Made by a program: the position numbers and the translations under genes. This document shows positions 54,070 through 63,116 of a stretch of DNA of 64,000 nt, piece after piece. The notes below the pieces were generated by a model, which made no database searches, was not told where the DNA came from, and was given only the letters and a program-made list of their open reading frames with translations. Position 1 is the stretch's first letter. Each line of letters begins with the position of its first letter. This DNA is from Holophagaceae bacterium (GTDB lineage: Bacteria; Acidobacteriota; Holophagae; Holophagales; Holophagaceae). Location: the NCBI GenBank assembly GCA_016720465.1, contig JADKKO010000004.1, forward strand, positions 434,001 through 498,000, written 5' to 3'.

Positions 54070-56673
54070 TTACAGTTCCAGCTTCGGTTGCTGTCCGCTC
54101 TCATCGGGGCCGGGGTTGGCCAGTTCCGCATCCATCACCAGGTCCTCTTCCTCGTCGAAGGCCATGGCGCTGGCTTCGATCTTGGCGATGCCGACCACCT
54201 TGTCCTGGTCGGAACCGAGATTCAGGAGCTTGACGCCCTGGGCGGCCCGGCCGGTCTTGCGGACCTCGTCGATGAGGAACTTGATGACCATGCCCTCCTG
54301 GCTGATCAGGAGGCAGCCTTCGCCGAACTTGACGAGCTTGAAGCCCACCACGGGTCCATTGCGGACCCCGGCCCGGATATTGATGACGCCCGTGCCCCCT
54401 CGGCCCTGGAGCCGGTAGTCCTGCAGGAGCGAGCGTTTCCCGTAGCCCTTCTCGGTGACCGTGAGCAGCATGCCGTGGTCGGCGGTGCTTTCGTCGGCGA
54501 TGACCCCTTCCGGCAGGTCCGGCAGGGAATCGGCCACTTCCATGTCCACGATGCGGTCCCCGGAGCCGAGGCGCATTCCGCGAACCCCCGTGGCCACGCG
54601 TCCCACGGCGCGGATATCCTCTTCCGCAAACCGGATGGCCTTGCCCTGGGCCGTGGCCAATAAAATTTGCTGGTCGCCGCTGGAACGCCGAACCGCCACG
54701 AGACTGTTCCCGTCCTCGATGTTCAGCGCGATGAGTCCGTTGGCGCGGATGTTGCTGTAAAGGCTTAGAGATGTTCGCTTTACGGTCCCGTCGCTCGTCG
54801 CGAATACGAGATGTTCTCCCACGGGGAATTCGCGCAGGGCCATCAAGGTCACCACGTTTTCGCCGTCCTTCAGGCTGATGAGGTTCTTGATGTGCTTGCC
54901 GCGGGTGTTGGCCGCGGCCTCCGGAAGGTCGTAGACCTTGAGGGCATAGACGTAGCCGCGGTCCGTGAAGGCCATCAGGGTGTCGTGGGCCTTGGTCAGG
55001 AAGAGCTGTTCGACGAAATCCTCGTCCTTGGTCTTCATGCCCAGCTTGCCTTTGCCGCCCCGTTTCTGGCGGCGGTAGGCCACCAGGTCCGTGCGCTTGA
55101 TGTACCCGGCCTTCGACATGGTGACGACCATCGGATCATCGGGGACCACGTCCTCCATGCGGATGTTGCCGGAGTACCCCACGATTTCGGTGCGCCGATC
55201 CTCCCCGAACTGGTCCATCACGGCCTTCAGCTCGTCCTTGATGACGCCCAGGAGCAGGGCCTCGTCCGCCAGGATGGCTTTGAGGTGCTTGATGGTTTTT
55301 TCGAGCTCGGCCAGCTCATCCAGGATTTTTTCGCGTTCCAGGCCCGTGAGGCGTTGGAGGCGCATGTCCAGAATGGCCTGGGACTGGATGGCGCTGAGCC
55401 GGAGGGCGGGATTCTTCTTGAGTTCGGTCGCGGTGGCGAACTTGCCTTCCATGAGGCCCTGTTTCGCTTCTTCCGGAGTCTTGGCGGCCCGGACCAGCTT
55501 GATGACCGCGTCCAGGTGGTCCAGGGCGATCTTGAGGCCCAGCAGGACGTGGTGGCGATCCTCGGCCTTCTTCAACTGGAACATGGTGCGGCGGGTGACG
55601 ACCTCGCGGCGGAAGCCCAGGAATTCCTGGAGGATTTCCTTGAGGGTGCAGACCCGGGGCTGGCCGTTGACGATGGTCAGCATGGTGATGGGGAAGGAAT
55701 TCTGAAGCTGGGTCAACTGGTAGAGCTGGTTCAGGACGATGTCCGAAGGCTCGTTCTTCTTCAGTTCCACCACCAGGCGGATGCCTTCGCGGTCGCTCTC
55801 GTCCCGGAGATCGCTGATGCCGTCGATCTTCTTGTCCCGCACGAGCTCCGCGATCTTCTCCGTGAGGGTGGCCTTGTTCACCTGGTAGGGCAGCTCCGTA
55901 AAGACCAACTGCTCCCGGTCGCCCGCGCGCTTGATCTGCTCCACGTGTCCCTTGGCCCGCACCACGCAGCGTCCGCGGCCGGTGCGATAGGCATCCACAA
56001 CGCCCTCGGTGCCCAGCATGAGCCCGCCGCCAGGGAAATCCGGACCCTTGACGTGGGTCATGATGATGTCCATTCCGATGCTGGGGTCCTCAATGAGGGC
56101 GATCAGGGCCGAGCAGCACTCCCTCAGGTTGTGAGGCGGGATGGAGGTGGCCATGCCCACGGCGATGCCCTGGGAGCCATTGATGAGCAGATTGGGAAAG
56201 CGGGTTGGGAGGACCAGCGGCTCGACTTCGGAACCGTCGTAGTTCGGGCCGAAATCCACGGTGTCCTGGTCGATGTCCTCCATCATGGCGCTGCCGATGC
56301 GGCTCAGGCGCGCCTCGGTATAACGCATCGCCGCGGGCCGGTCGCCGTCGATGGAGCCGAAATTCCCCTGGCCGTCCACCAGCATGTGCCGGAGGCTGAA
56401 GGGTTGCGCCATGCGCACCAAGGTGTCGTAGGCCGGAACGTCGCCGTGGGGGTGGAATTTACCGATGACGTCGCCGACCGTGCGGGCGGATTTGCGGTAG
56501 GCCCGGTTCCACTCGTTGTTGGCGGCCTTCATGGCGTAGAGCACGCGGCGGTGGACGGGTTTGAGGCCGTCCCTCACATCCGGAAGCGCCCGGCCCACGA
56601 TCACGCTCATGGCGTAATCGAGGTAGGATTTCCGCATTTCTTTTTCGATTTCGATGGTTTCAGATCGGGTCAT
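54070..56673 (-). CDS. gyrA: DNA gyrase subunit A
   Basis: 867 residues. Type II topoisomerase that introduces negative supercoils with GyrB. Catalytic Tyr is in AAMRYTEARLS (about residue 117). GyrA box QKRGGKG precedes the beta-pinwheel C-terminal domain. The quinolone-determining region reads HPHGDVPAYDTLV: V79 and P80 occupy the positions of E. coli Ser83 and Ala84. ATG with no overlap to gyrB; the two genes are separated by an 88-bp gap holding a parS-like site. Confidence 0.97.
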   Translation of the reverse strand: MTRSETIEIEKEMRKSYLDYAMSVIVGRALPDVRDGLKPVHRRVLYAMKAANNEWNRAYRKSARTVGDVIGKFHPHGDVPAYDTLVRMAQPFSLRHMLVDGQGNFGSIDGDRPAAMRYTEARLSRIGSAMMEDIDQDTVDFGPNYDGSEVEPLVLPTRFPNLLINGSQGIAVGMATSIPPHNLRECCSALIALIEDPSIGMDIIMTHVKGPDFPGGGLMLGTEGVVDAYRTGRGRCVVRAKGHVEQIKRAGDREQLVFTELPYQVNKATLTEKIAELVRDKKIDGISDLRDESDREGIRLVVELKKNEPSDIVLNQLYQLTQLQNSFPITMLTIVNGQPRVCTLKEILQEFLGFRREVVTRRTMFQLKKAEDRHHVLLGLKIALDHLDAVIKLVRAAKTPEEAKQGLMEGKFATATELKKNPALRLSAIQSQAILDMRLQRLTGLEREKILDELAELEKTIKHLKAILADEALLLGVIKDELKAVMDQFGEDRRTEIVGYSGNIRMEDVVPDDPMVVTMSKAGYIKRTDLVAYRRQKRGGKGKLGMKTKDEDFVEQLFLTKAHDTLMAFTDRGYVYALKVYDLPEAAANTRGKHIKNLISLKDGENVVTLMALREFPVGEHLVFATSDGTVKRTSLSLYSNIRANGLIALNIEDGNSLVAVRRSSGDQQILLATAQGKAIRFAEEDIRAVGRVATGVRGMRLGSGDRIVDMEVADSLPDLPEGVIADESTADHGMLLTVTEKGYGKRSLLQDYRLQGRGGTGVINIRAGVRNGPVVGFKLVKFGEGCLLISQEGMVIKFLIDEVRKTGRAAQGVKLLNLGSDQDKVVGIAKIEASAMAFDEEEDLVMDAELANPGPDESGQQPKLEL

Positions 56674-56683
56674 GGGCTACTCG

Positions 56684-56699
56684 TGTTCTACGTGGAACA
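56684..56699. other. parS-like centromere site 2
   Basis: TGTTCTACGTGGAACA matches TGTTCCACGTGGAACA at 15 of 16 bases. Located in the gyrB-gyrA gap, about 4 kb from the putative oriC. Confidence 0.6.
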
Positions 56700-56761
56700 G
56701 TGCGCGCTGCTCGGGTGGTTTCCAGGGCTACCGCCTTCGGAAAGCCATTCGTGGCGGCGAA

Positions 56762-59443
56762 TTAAATATCAATGTTTTCAGCTAAAAGCGCATTTGATTC
56801 GATAAAGCGGCGGCGGGGTTCCACCGCATCGCCCATCAGGACGGTGAACATTTCGTCCGCCAGCACCGCATCGTCCACCCGCACCTGGAGCATGGTCCGC
56901 CGGGTGGGATCCATGGTGGTCTCCCAGAGCTGCTCGGGGTTCATTTCGCCCAACCCTTTGTAGCGTTGGATCATCAGGCCTCGCTTGCCTTCCTCCAGAA
57001 CCATGGAAAGCATGGCCTCGGGACTGGCGAAGCTCATCTCCTTGGCCATTTTCGAGGTGGCGCCGCCTTCGTTGGAGTCGCCGGTCTCGCCGGAGTCCGC
57101 TTCCTCTTTCACCACGGCCTTCGTCCCCGCCTTTTCGGGCTTGGCCTCCTTGACGCGCAGCAGCTTCAGATCGCCCCCGGTGAAGGCGCTGAGTTCTTCA
57201 TGAAGGGCCTTGAGCCTCCGGAATTCGCCCCACAGGGCCACCTGGCTGTCCAACCAAAGGGCGATGGGGCGGTTCAGGTGCATCCGGGTGATGCGGATGC
57301 GGTGGGCGGCTGGAATGGCCGCCTGCGGCGCTTCCTCCTCAAAATCGAGACCAGCGGCCTCCCCCTCTCCGTCTCCGGAATCCTCGGGCTCCGCTTTTTT
57401 GGCGCGGCCTTCGGCGCCCGGCGCTTTCTCCGGGGCGGCCTCGACGGCCTCGGTGGATTCAACTTCTGTGCGGCCAAGGCCCGCCTTCTCCACCGCGAGG
57501 GCCATCTCCTTGACCGCCTCGGCGGTGTCGAAGCGCTCATCGTCCAGCAACCCGAAGGCCAGGAGGCCATCCACCAGGGGCCGGGCGTAGCCGCGGCGGT
57601 CCAGCTTGGCGTAGAGCTGCTGGACCTCGCCCCACTTCTTCATTTCCCGGACCAGCGCGGCGCCCTTGTGCTCGCTCCCGTCCGGCAGGGTGAGGCTCCA
57701 GCCATCCAGGGCCTTCTGGAACAGGAACTCCTCCAGGGCCCTTTCGTCCTTGAGGTACTTCTCGGTCTTGCCCTTTTTCACCTTGTAAAGAGGTGGCTGG
57801 GCGATGTACAAATGCCCTCGTTCGACGATTTCCGGCATCTGGCGGTAGAAAAAGGTGAGCAGCAGCGTGCGGATGTGGGATCCGTCCACGTCGGCGTCGG
57901 TCATCAGGACGATCTTGTGGTACCTCAGATTGGCGACCTTGAACTCATCCCTGCCGATGCCCGTGCCCAGGGCCTGGATCAGGATGCGAAGCTCCTGGTG
58001 GCTCAGGATCTTGTCGAAGCGGGCTTTCTCCACGTTCAGGACCTTGCCCTTCAGGGGCAGGATGGCCTGGTTGGCGCGGTTGCGGCCCTGCTTGGCTGAT
58101 CCGCCGGCGGAATCGCCCTCCACGAGGTAGATCTCGGAGAGCGCCGGATCCTTTTCCTGGCAATCGGCCAGCTTGCCCGGCAGTCCGCCGCCATCCAGGG
58201 CGCCTTTGCGCCGGGTGAGGTCGCGGGCCTTGCGGGCGGCTTCCCGGGCCCGGGCGGCCTCGATGGCTTTTTCAAGGATCGCCCGGGCTTCCCGCGGGTT
58301 TTCTTCGAAGAAGCTCGTGAGCTTTTCGTAGACGATGGTCTGGACGATGCCCTTGACCTCGGAGCTGACCAGCTTGTCCTTGGTCTGGCTGCTGAATTTG
58401 GGGTCCGGCACCTTGGCCGACAGCACCGCGGTCAGGCCCTCGCGGACATCCTCGCCCGACAGGGTGACCTTCGCGGATTTCAGCAGGTTGTTGGCTTCGG
58501 CGTAGGTGTTGATGACGCGCGTCATGGCGGCGCGGAACCCCTCCAGGTGCGCGCCTCCGTCCCTATTCCGGATGTTATTGGTGAAACAGTAGAGGGTCTC
58601 CTGGTAGGAGTCGTTCCACTGCAGGGCCACCTCGACGGTGGTGCCGTTCTTGATGTCTTCGATGTGGATGGGGGGCTTGTGCAGGACCGTCTTGTTGCGG
58701 TTGAGGTGCTCCACGAAGGCGTCGATCCCGCCGGCGTTCATGAAGTCGTGGGAATCGCCCGTCCGCTCGTCCGTGATGCGGATGTGCACGCCCTTGTTGA
58801 GGTAGCTCAGCTCGCGGAGGCGCTGGCTCAGCACCTCGAAGGTGAAGTCCAGCACGTTGTTGAAGATTTCGGGATCCGGCATGAACCGCACGCGGGTGCC
58901 GCGCTTGGTGGTTGCCGCGCCCTTGGCCAGGGGCTTGTCCGCGTGGCCCTGGGTGAAGGTCATGCTGTATTCTTTTCCGCCCTTCCAGATCGTGAGCCAG
59001 AGCTTGGAGCTGAGCGCGTTCACGCAGGAAACGCCCACGCCGTGGAGCCCGCCCGAGACCTTGTAGGCGTTCTTGCCGTCGGTGTTCATGTTGTCGAACT
59101 TCCCGCCCGCATGGAGCACGGTCATGATCACTTCGGCGGCGGACCGGTTCTCTTCCTTGTGGAGATCCACCGGAATGCCTCGGCCGTTGTCCTCCACGGA
59201 GCAGCTGCCGTCGGTGTGGATGATCACGTCCACCCGGGTGCAGTAGCCCGCGAGGGCCTCGTCGATGGAATTGTCCACGACCTCGTAGACCATCTGGTGG
59301 AGGCCGCTGCCGTCGTCGGTGTCCCCGATGTACATGCCGGGCCGCTTGCGGACGGCCTCGAGGTCCCGGAGGACTGTGATGTTGTCGGCGGTGTAGGTGG
59401 CTTCAGATTCCTGGGCGCGCGCTGTTAGAACTTCTTCAGACAT
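56762..59443 (-). CDS. gyrB: DNA gyrase subunit B
   Basis: 893 residues. GHKL ATPase domain (VVDNSIDEALAGY, GRGIPVD, GLHGVGVSCVNA), TOPRIM motifs EGDSAGGSAKQGRN and DADVDGSHIRT, and the C-terminal RYKGLGEMNPEQLWETTMDP. A long insertion with an acidic, low-complexity section (about 630-780; AGAEGRAKKAEPEDSG-like) makes it larger than the usual form, reminiscent of the E. coli-type insert. Start ATG at 59443 rather than TTG one codon earlier. It lies between dnaN and gyrA. Confidence 0.97.
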   Translation of the reverse strand: MSEEVLTARAQESEATYTADNITVLRDLEAVRKRPGMYIGDTDDGSGLHQMVYEVVDNSIDEALAGYCTRVDVIIHTDGSCSVEDNGRGIPVDLHKEENRSAAEVIMTVLHAGGKFDNMNTDGKNAYKVSGGLHGVGVSCVNALSSKLWLTIWKGGKEYSMTFTQGHADKPLAKGAATTKRGTRVRFMPDPEIFNNVLDFTFEVLSQRLRELSYLNKGVHIRITDERTGDSHDFMNAGGIDAFVEHLNRNKTVLHKPPIHIEDIKNGTTVEVALQWNDSYQETLYCFTNNIRNRDGGAHLEGFRAAMTRVINTYAEANNLLKSAKVTLSGEDVREGLTAVLSAKVPDPKFSSQTKDKLVSSEVKGIVQTIVYEKLTSFFEENPREARAILEKAIEAARAREAARKARDLTRRKGALDGGGLPGKLADCQEKDPALSEIYLVEGDSAGGSAKQGRNRANQAILPLKGKVLNVEKARFDKILSHQELRILIQALGTGIGRDEFKVANLRYHKIVLMTDADVDGSHIRTLLLTFFYRQMPEIVERGHLYIAQPPLYKVKKGKTEKYLKDERALEEFLFQKALDGWSLTLPDGSEHKGAALVREMKKWGEVQQLYAKLDRRGYARPLVDGLLAFGLLDDERFDTAEAVKEMALAVEKAGLGRTEVESTEAVEAAPEKAPGAEGRAKKAEPEDSGDGEGEAAGLDFEEEAPQAAIPAAHRIRITRMHLNRPIALWLDSQVALWGEFRRLKALHEELSAFTGGDLKLLRVKEAKPEKAGTKAVVKEEADSGETGDSNEGGATSKMAKEMSFASPEAMLSMVLEEGKRGLMIQRYKGLGEMNPEQLWETTMDPTRRTMLQVRVDDAVLADEMFTVLMGDAVEPRRRFIESNALLAENIDI

Positions 59444-59490
59444 CAAGACTCACTTTTATTGGACATGGGGAAAGGGCGCTGGCGGATCGG

Positions 59491-60624
59491 TTAAACGCTG
59501 GCCGGGCTGGCGAAACGGACGGGCATCAGGATGTAGCGGAAACTCAAGTCCTCGAGGCTAGGGCTCATGAAAATGCCCTGGCCCACCTCGTCCTTGAACT
59601 GGTAGACGACTTCCTCGCCCGGCAGGCGGTCCAGCAGTTCCGTCAGGTAGTCGATGTTGAAGGCGAGTTCGAAGGGCGCCTCTTCCCCCGAGAAGCTCAG
59701 CGTGCCCTGGTTCACGCCTTCGTCGGGGTGCTGGAACACCACCTTCAGGTTCGGGAATTCGAAAAAGAGCCGGACGTTCTTGTTGTAGTCGTCCTTCTTG
59801 AGGCCCGCGATGCGCAGGGTGCGCAGGAAATCCTCCCGGTCCAGGATGACGCGTTTCGGGAGTTCCGCGGGAAGCACCTTCTCGTAGGCCGGATAATTGC
59901 CGGTCACGAGCCGGGTGGACATTTTGAGCCCGGGCTGGGCCATGAAAAGGCTGGTGCCGTCCCACTGGAGTTCGATCTCGCCCTCCTGGGAAGGGAACGA
60001 ATGCAGCAGGTCCAGGGCCCGCTTGGGGACGATCAGGCGCACATCCGCGGCGAGCCCCGTCGGATGCTGGATTTCGGCCACCGCAAGGCGGAAGCCGTCC
60101 GTGGAGACCACGCGGACAAAGGTCTTCCCCAGGTGAAGCAGGATCGCCAACAGGGTCGGCTTGGTGGCGTCGCGGCTTCCCGCCAGTGACCCGAGCTGGA
60201 TCGCCTGCTTGAGCAGGGCCAAGGGCAGCCGCACGGTCGGCAAGGTTTCGCCAGGCGCAGGGAGTTCAGGAAAACCCTCGCCGGGCTGGAGGTTGTGTTC
60301 CGAGTTGTAGCCCTTGGTGCGGAGCCATAGGCGGTTCGTGTTGTCGGGCCACTCCAAAGTCAGAACGCCGTCTGGATAGGCCCTCACGGTCTCGATGAAC
60401 TTCTTTCCGGGAATGGCGACTACCACCTCGCCTGCGCCTTCGACAGGGAGCGTGGCATCAAAGGCGAGTTCCATGTCCGTGGCCCGCAGCGCCATCTCCC
60501 CGTGCTTGAGCTGGAGGAGCACGTGCTGGAGGATGGGAAGCGTGACCCGACGGTCCAAGGCGTGCTTCAGAATGCCCAAGGCTCGATCCAAACGATCCTT
60601 CGAGACTTGGATTTGAATGCTCAT
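59491..60624 (-). CDS. dnaN: DNA polymerase III sliding clamp (beta)
   Basis: 377 residues, three-fold repeated clamp domains; KKFIETVRAYPDGVLTLEW and RYILMPVRF (terminal) are typical, as are the family's DRALGILKHALDRRVTLPIL opening helix and strand. Encircles DNA and tethers polymerase III. Start ATG with a GGTGG-type upstream. Located downstream of dnaA across a 241-bp intergenic region. Confidence 0.97.
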   Translation of the reverse strand: MSIQIQVSKDRLDRALGILKHALDRRVTLPILQHVLLQLKHGEMALRATDMELAFDATLPVEGAGEVVVAIPGKKFIETVRAYPDGVLTLEWPDNTNRLWLRTKGYNSEHNLQPGEGFPELPAPGETLPTVRLPLALLKQAIQLGSLAGSRDATKPTLLAILLHLGKTFVRVVSTDGFRLAVAEIQHPTGLAADVRLIVPKRALDLLHSFPSQEGEIELQWDGTSLFMAQPGLKMSTRLVTGNYPAYEKVLPAELPKRVILDREDFLRTLRIAGLKKDDYNKNVRLFFEFPNLKVVFQHPDEGVNQGTLSFSGEEAPFELAFNIDYLTELLDRLPGEEVVYQFKDEVGQGIFMSPSLEDLSFRYILMPVRFASPASV

Positions 60625-60865
60625 GGTCCACCCAAGAATGATGATGATGAGTAAGAAAAGAATCGGCGGAAGCGATTCCGCAAACCCTTAGTCTACCTGG
60701 AAATCGGCCGTCGTGGACCCTGTGGAAAACCCGCGGGAAGCCGGTTCAGTGCACAAAGCGGCCGAAGGAAAGCGGGCACCGCCCCGGCGCCGCGCCGGGA
60801 AACCCGCAAGGTCGGCAGGCCGGGCTTGGCAGGGTTGCGGGAAACGCACGTAGGCCTTCTTGAAA
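60625..60865. other. Candidate oriC region (dnaA-dnaN intergenic)
   Basis: 241 bp. Contains one DnaA-box-like TGTGGAAAA at 60721-60729 (TTATCCACA with one mismatch on the complement) and an AT-richer stretch with GATGATGATGAG triplet repeats near 60636-60660. Only a single box is visible, so the assignment rests mostly on gene order. The dnaA-rpmH gap (62249-62449) shows no box. Confidence 0.4.
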
Positions 60866-62248
60866 TCAATGGATGCTGTTCAGCAGGGAGTGGACGGTCT
60901 TGTGGAAATCGGGATCTTTCCCCATGCGCTGCTTCACGGAATCAATGGCGTTCATCACCGTGCTGTGGTGCATGTTGTTGAAGGACCGCCCGATGTCCGC
61001 GAAGGAGGCCGCCGTGAGCTCGCGCGCGAGGTACATGGCCACCTGCCTGGGAATCAGGACGTTCTGCTGGCGGGACTTCTTCTTCATCAGATCCGCGAAA
61101 GAAAGATTGAAGGTTTCGGCCGTCATCCTGTAGACCCGCTCCATGGGCACCGCGGAACCGGGCTCCTGGCCGCTCTGACCCTGGAAGGCGCTCATGGCGA
61201 CCTCGAGGTTGGGCGCTACCTTCAGAAAATCACTCTGGAAGATGACCCGGTTCAGCAGGCCCTCCAGATCGCGGACGCTGCCCTTGGCCTTGTGGGCGAT
61301 GAAAGCGAGCACATCTTCCGGAACGTCCGGAAAATCCGCAAAGAAATCCTCCTCGAGCTTCTTTTTGAGGATGGCGATCCGGGTCTCGAAATCCGGGGGC
61401 TGGATATCCGCGGTGAGCCCCCACTTGCATCGGGTGATCAGCCGCTCGTGCAGGCCTTCCAACTTCTGCGGCGCGTTGTCGGAGGTGATGATGATCTGTT
61501 TTCCGTGCTGGAGCAGGTACTCCAGGATGTAGAACACCTCTTCCTGCGTGCGCTCCATGCTGCGGAGCGTCTGGACGTCGTCCAGCAGCAGCACGTCGTT
61601 GGCCTGGTATTTCCTCCGGAGGGGTTCGGTGTTGCGGTTCTTGATGGCGGAGGTCACCTCGTGGAAGAACACATCCACCTTCAGGTAGGCGATGGCCAGG
61701 TGGGGATGCCGCGTCCGCAGGGCCTGTCCGATTCCGATCATGAGGTGGGTCTTGCCCAGCCCAGCCCCGCCGTAGAGGAACAACGGGTTCATGTTGAACG
61801 AGGCGTTCGCCTTCCCGTGGTTGTCCACCACGGCCTTGGCCGCCGAAAAGGCGAGCTGGTTTCCGGGACCGACCACAAAGCGGTCCAGGGTGTACCGGTG
61901 GAAAAGCGGCGGGAAAGGGGACTGGGCCTCGACCGCCGGATGTTCGCCGGAAGGGGCGCTGGCGCTCGGTTTGGCCGCGGCGGACTTCTTCACGGCCGCG
62001 GCCACGGTGAACATCAGCTTGAGGTGGGAGAGCCCCGCCTGGCCCAGGGCGTCGTGGAATTCTTCGGCAAGCTGCTGTTCGATCCAGATCCGGTTCGAGG
62101 GATTGGGGACCTGGACCCACAGGACGTCGCCCTCCAGGCGCTGGGGCACGCAGGGTTCCACCCATTCCTGGAAGCTGGCTGACGATAGGCGCTCCCGCAA
62201 CCCCGAACAGAGGGCCTCCCACAAGGACTCATGCTGGTTGGACACCAT
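60866..62248 (-). CDS. dnaA: Chromosomal replication initiator DnaA
   Basis: 460 residues. Domain III AAA+: Walker A GGAGLGKTHL, Walker B LLLDDVQ, sensor motifs. Domain IV DNA-binding signature in IGRSFNNMHHSTVMNAI. Domain I has SSASFQEWVEPC. The ATG at 62248 follows GGTGGG; an earlier in-frame ATG (62320) adds a non-family extension. Initiates replication at oriC by binding DnaA boxes. Confidence 0.97.
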   Translation of the reverse strand: MVSNQHESLWEALCSGLRERLSSASFQEWVEPCVPQRLEGDVLWVQVPNPSNRIWIEQQLAEEFHDALGQAGLSHLKLMFTVAAAVKKSAAAKPSASAPSGEHPAVEAQSPFPPLFHRYTLDRFVVGPGNQLAFSAAKAVVDNHGKANASFNMNPLFLYGGAGLGKTHLMIGIGQALRTRHPHLAIAYLKVDVFFHEVTSAIKNRNTEPLRRKYQANDVLLLDDVQTLRSMERTQEEVFYILEYLLQHGKQIIITSDNAPQKLEGLHERLITRCKWGLTADIQPPDFETRIAILKKKLEEDFFADFPDVPEDVLAFIAHKAKGSVRDLEGLLNRVIFQSDFLKVAPNLEVAMSAFQGQSGQEPGSAVPMERVYRMTAETFNLSFADLMKKKSRQQNVLIPRQVAMYLARELTAASFADIGRSFNNMHHSTVMNAIDSVKQRMGKDPDFHKTVHSLLNSIH

Positions 62249-62449
62249 AACCCACCGACAAGAAAGCGCGCCCATTCCACCACGAAGCGATGGAGCGGCC
62301 TTCGCAGGCCAACGAATCATTTGAGCGGCGTGGTTACTCTAGCACCGCCCTAAATCCAGAGAAAAACTCATTGAGAATCCGCGCGTTTCCCAATAGACTC
62401 GAAGGTTCGCCCATGGCCCTGTCTGGGCCGTGAGCCATAAGGGTGGATT

Positions 62450-62656
62450 ATGAAGCGCACATTTCAGCCAAACAACCGACGCCGTGCGAAGACCCACGGA
62501 TTCTTGTCCCGCATGAAGACGAAGAACGGCCGGATGGTGTTGAAGCGCCGCCGGGCGAAGGGCCGCCACGTCCTCGCGCTTGGGGGGGGGGGGGGGCCCG
62601 GGGGGGGGGGGGGGGGGGGGTTTTGTGGGGCCCTTCTGGCGGAGCGCCACCGATGA
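62450..62656 (+). CDS. rpmH: Ribosomal protein bL34, 3' end corrupted by a poly-G run
   Basis: The first 44 residues (MKRTFQPNNRRRAKTHGFLS and KNGRMVLKRRRAKGRH) are an ordinary bL34. Just where the protein should end, the DNA turns into G runs (62582-62620), so the downstream residues (Gly and a nonsense tail) are not credible. True stop codon unknown. Confidence 0.85.
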   Translation: MKRTFQPNNRRRAKTHGFLSRMKTKNGRMVLKRRRAKGRHVLALGGGGGPGGGGGGGFCGALLAERHR

Positions 62657-62705
62657 TGATCAACCTGTTTCACCGCAACGGCTTAACCGCGCCACCGCTG
62701 GCGGC

Positions 62706-63110
62706 ATGCACATAGCGCAGCGCTTCCGCATCGTCCGCCACTCGGACCACGCGCTGCCTGCTCCGGCCGCTGCGCGGCCGCTCGCGGCCCAAACCGCGCC
62801 GAAGGCGCCTGGATCTCCACCAGCATTGGATATCAGGGCCTGGCGCGCCGCCTGCCCCTCCGCATCGCAAGCGGCCATGCCCTCGCTTCTGGTCCACGCT
62901 CCCCGGCGGACGGGGATGGCAGTGGAGCGCAACCGCTTCAAGCGGCGCACGCGCATGGCGTTCTTGAAGGTCCTGCGGGCGAACCCGGCGCTCGATCTAT
63001 CCTCCTGGGTCATCTGGGTCCGCCCGGCCAAAGGATCCGCCCTCGGCTGCCGCATCGACTACGTCGCCATCGAAGGCCAGCTCCAGCTGGCCCTTTCACG
63101 GTTGGGATAA
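62706..63110 (+). CDS. rnpA: Ribonuclease P protein component (divergent N-terminus)
   Basis: 134 residues from ATG 62706. The C-terminal half has the family RNR-type signature MAVERNRFKRRTRMAFLKVL and a terminal beta-strand region. The N-terminal half (APAAARPLAAQ) is unlike typical RnpA, and the upstream poly-G run may have erased the real start. Processes tRNA 5' ends with RNase P RNA. Position between rpmH and yidC fits the standard order. Confidence 0.75.
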   Translation: MHIAQRFRIVRHSDHALPAPAAARPLAAQTAPKAPGSPPALDIRAWRAACPSASQAAMPSLLVHAPRRTGMAVERNRFKRRTRMAFLKVLRANPALDLSSWVIWVRPAKGSALGCRIDYVAIEGQLQLALSRLG

Positions 63111-63116
63111 CGCTTC

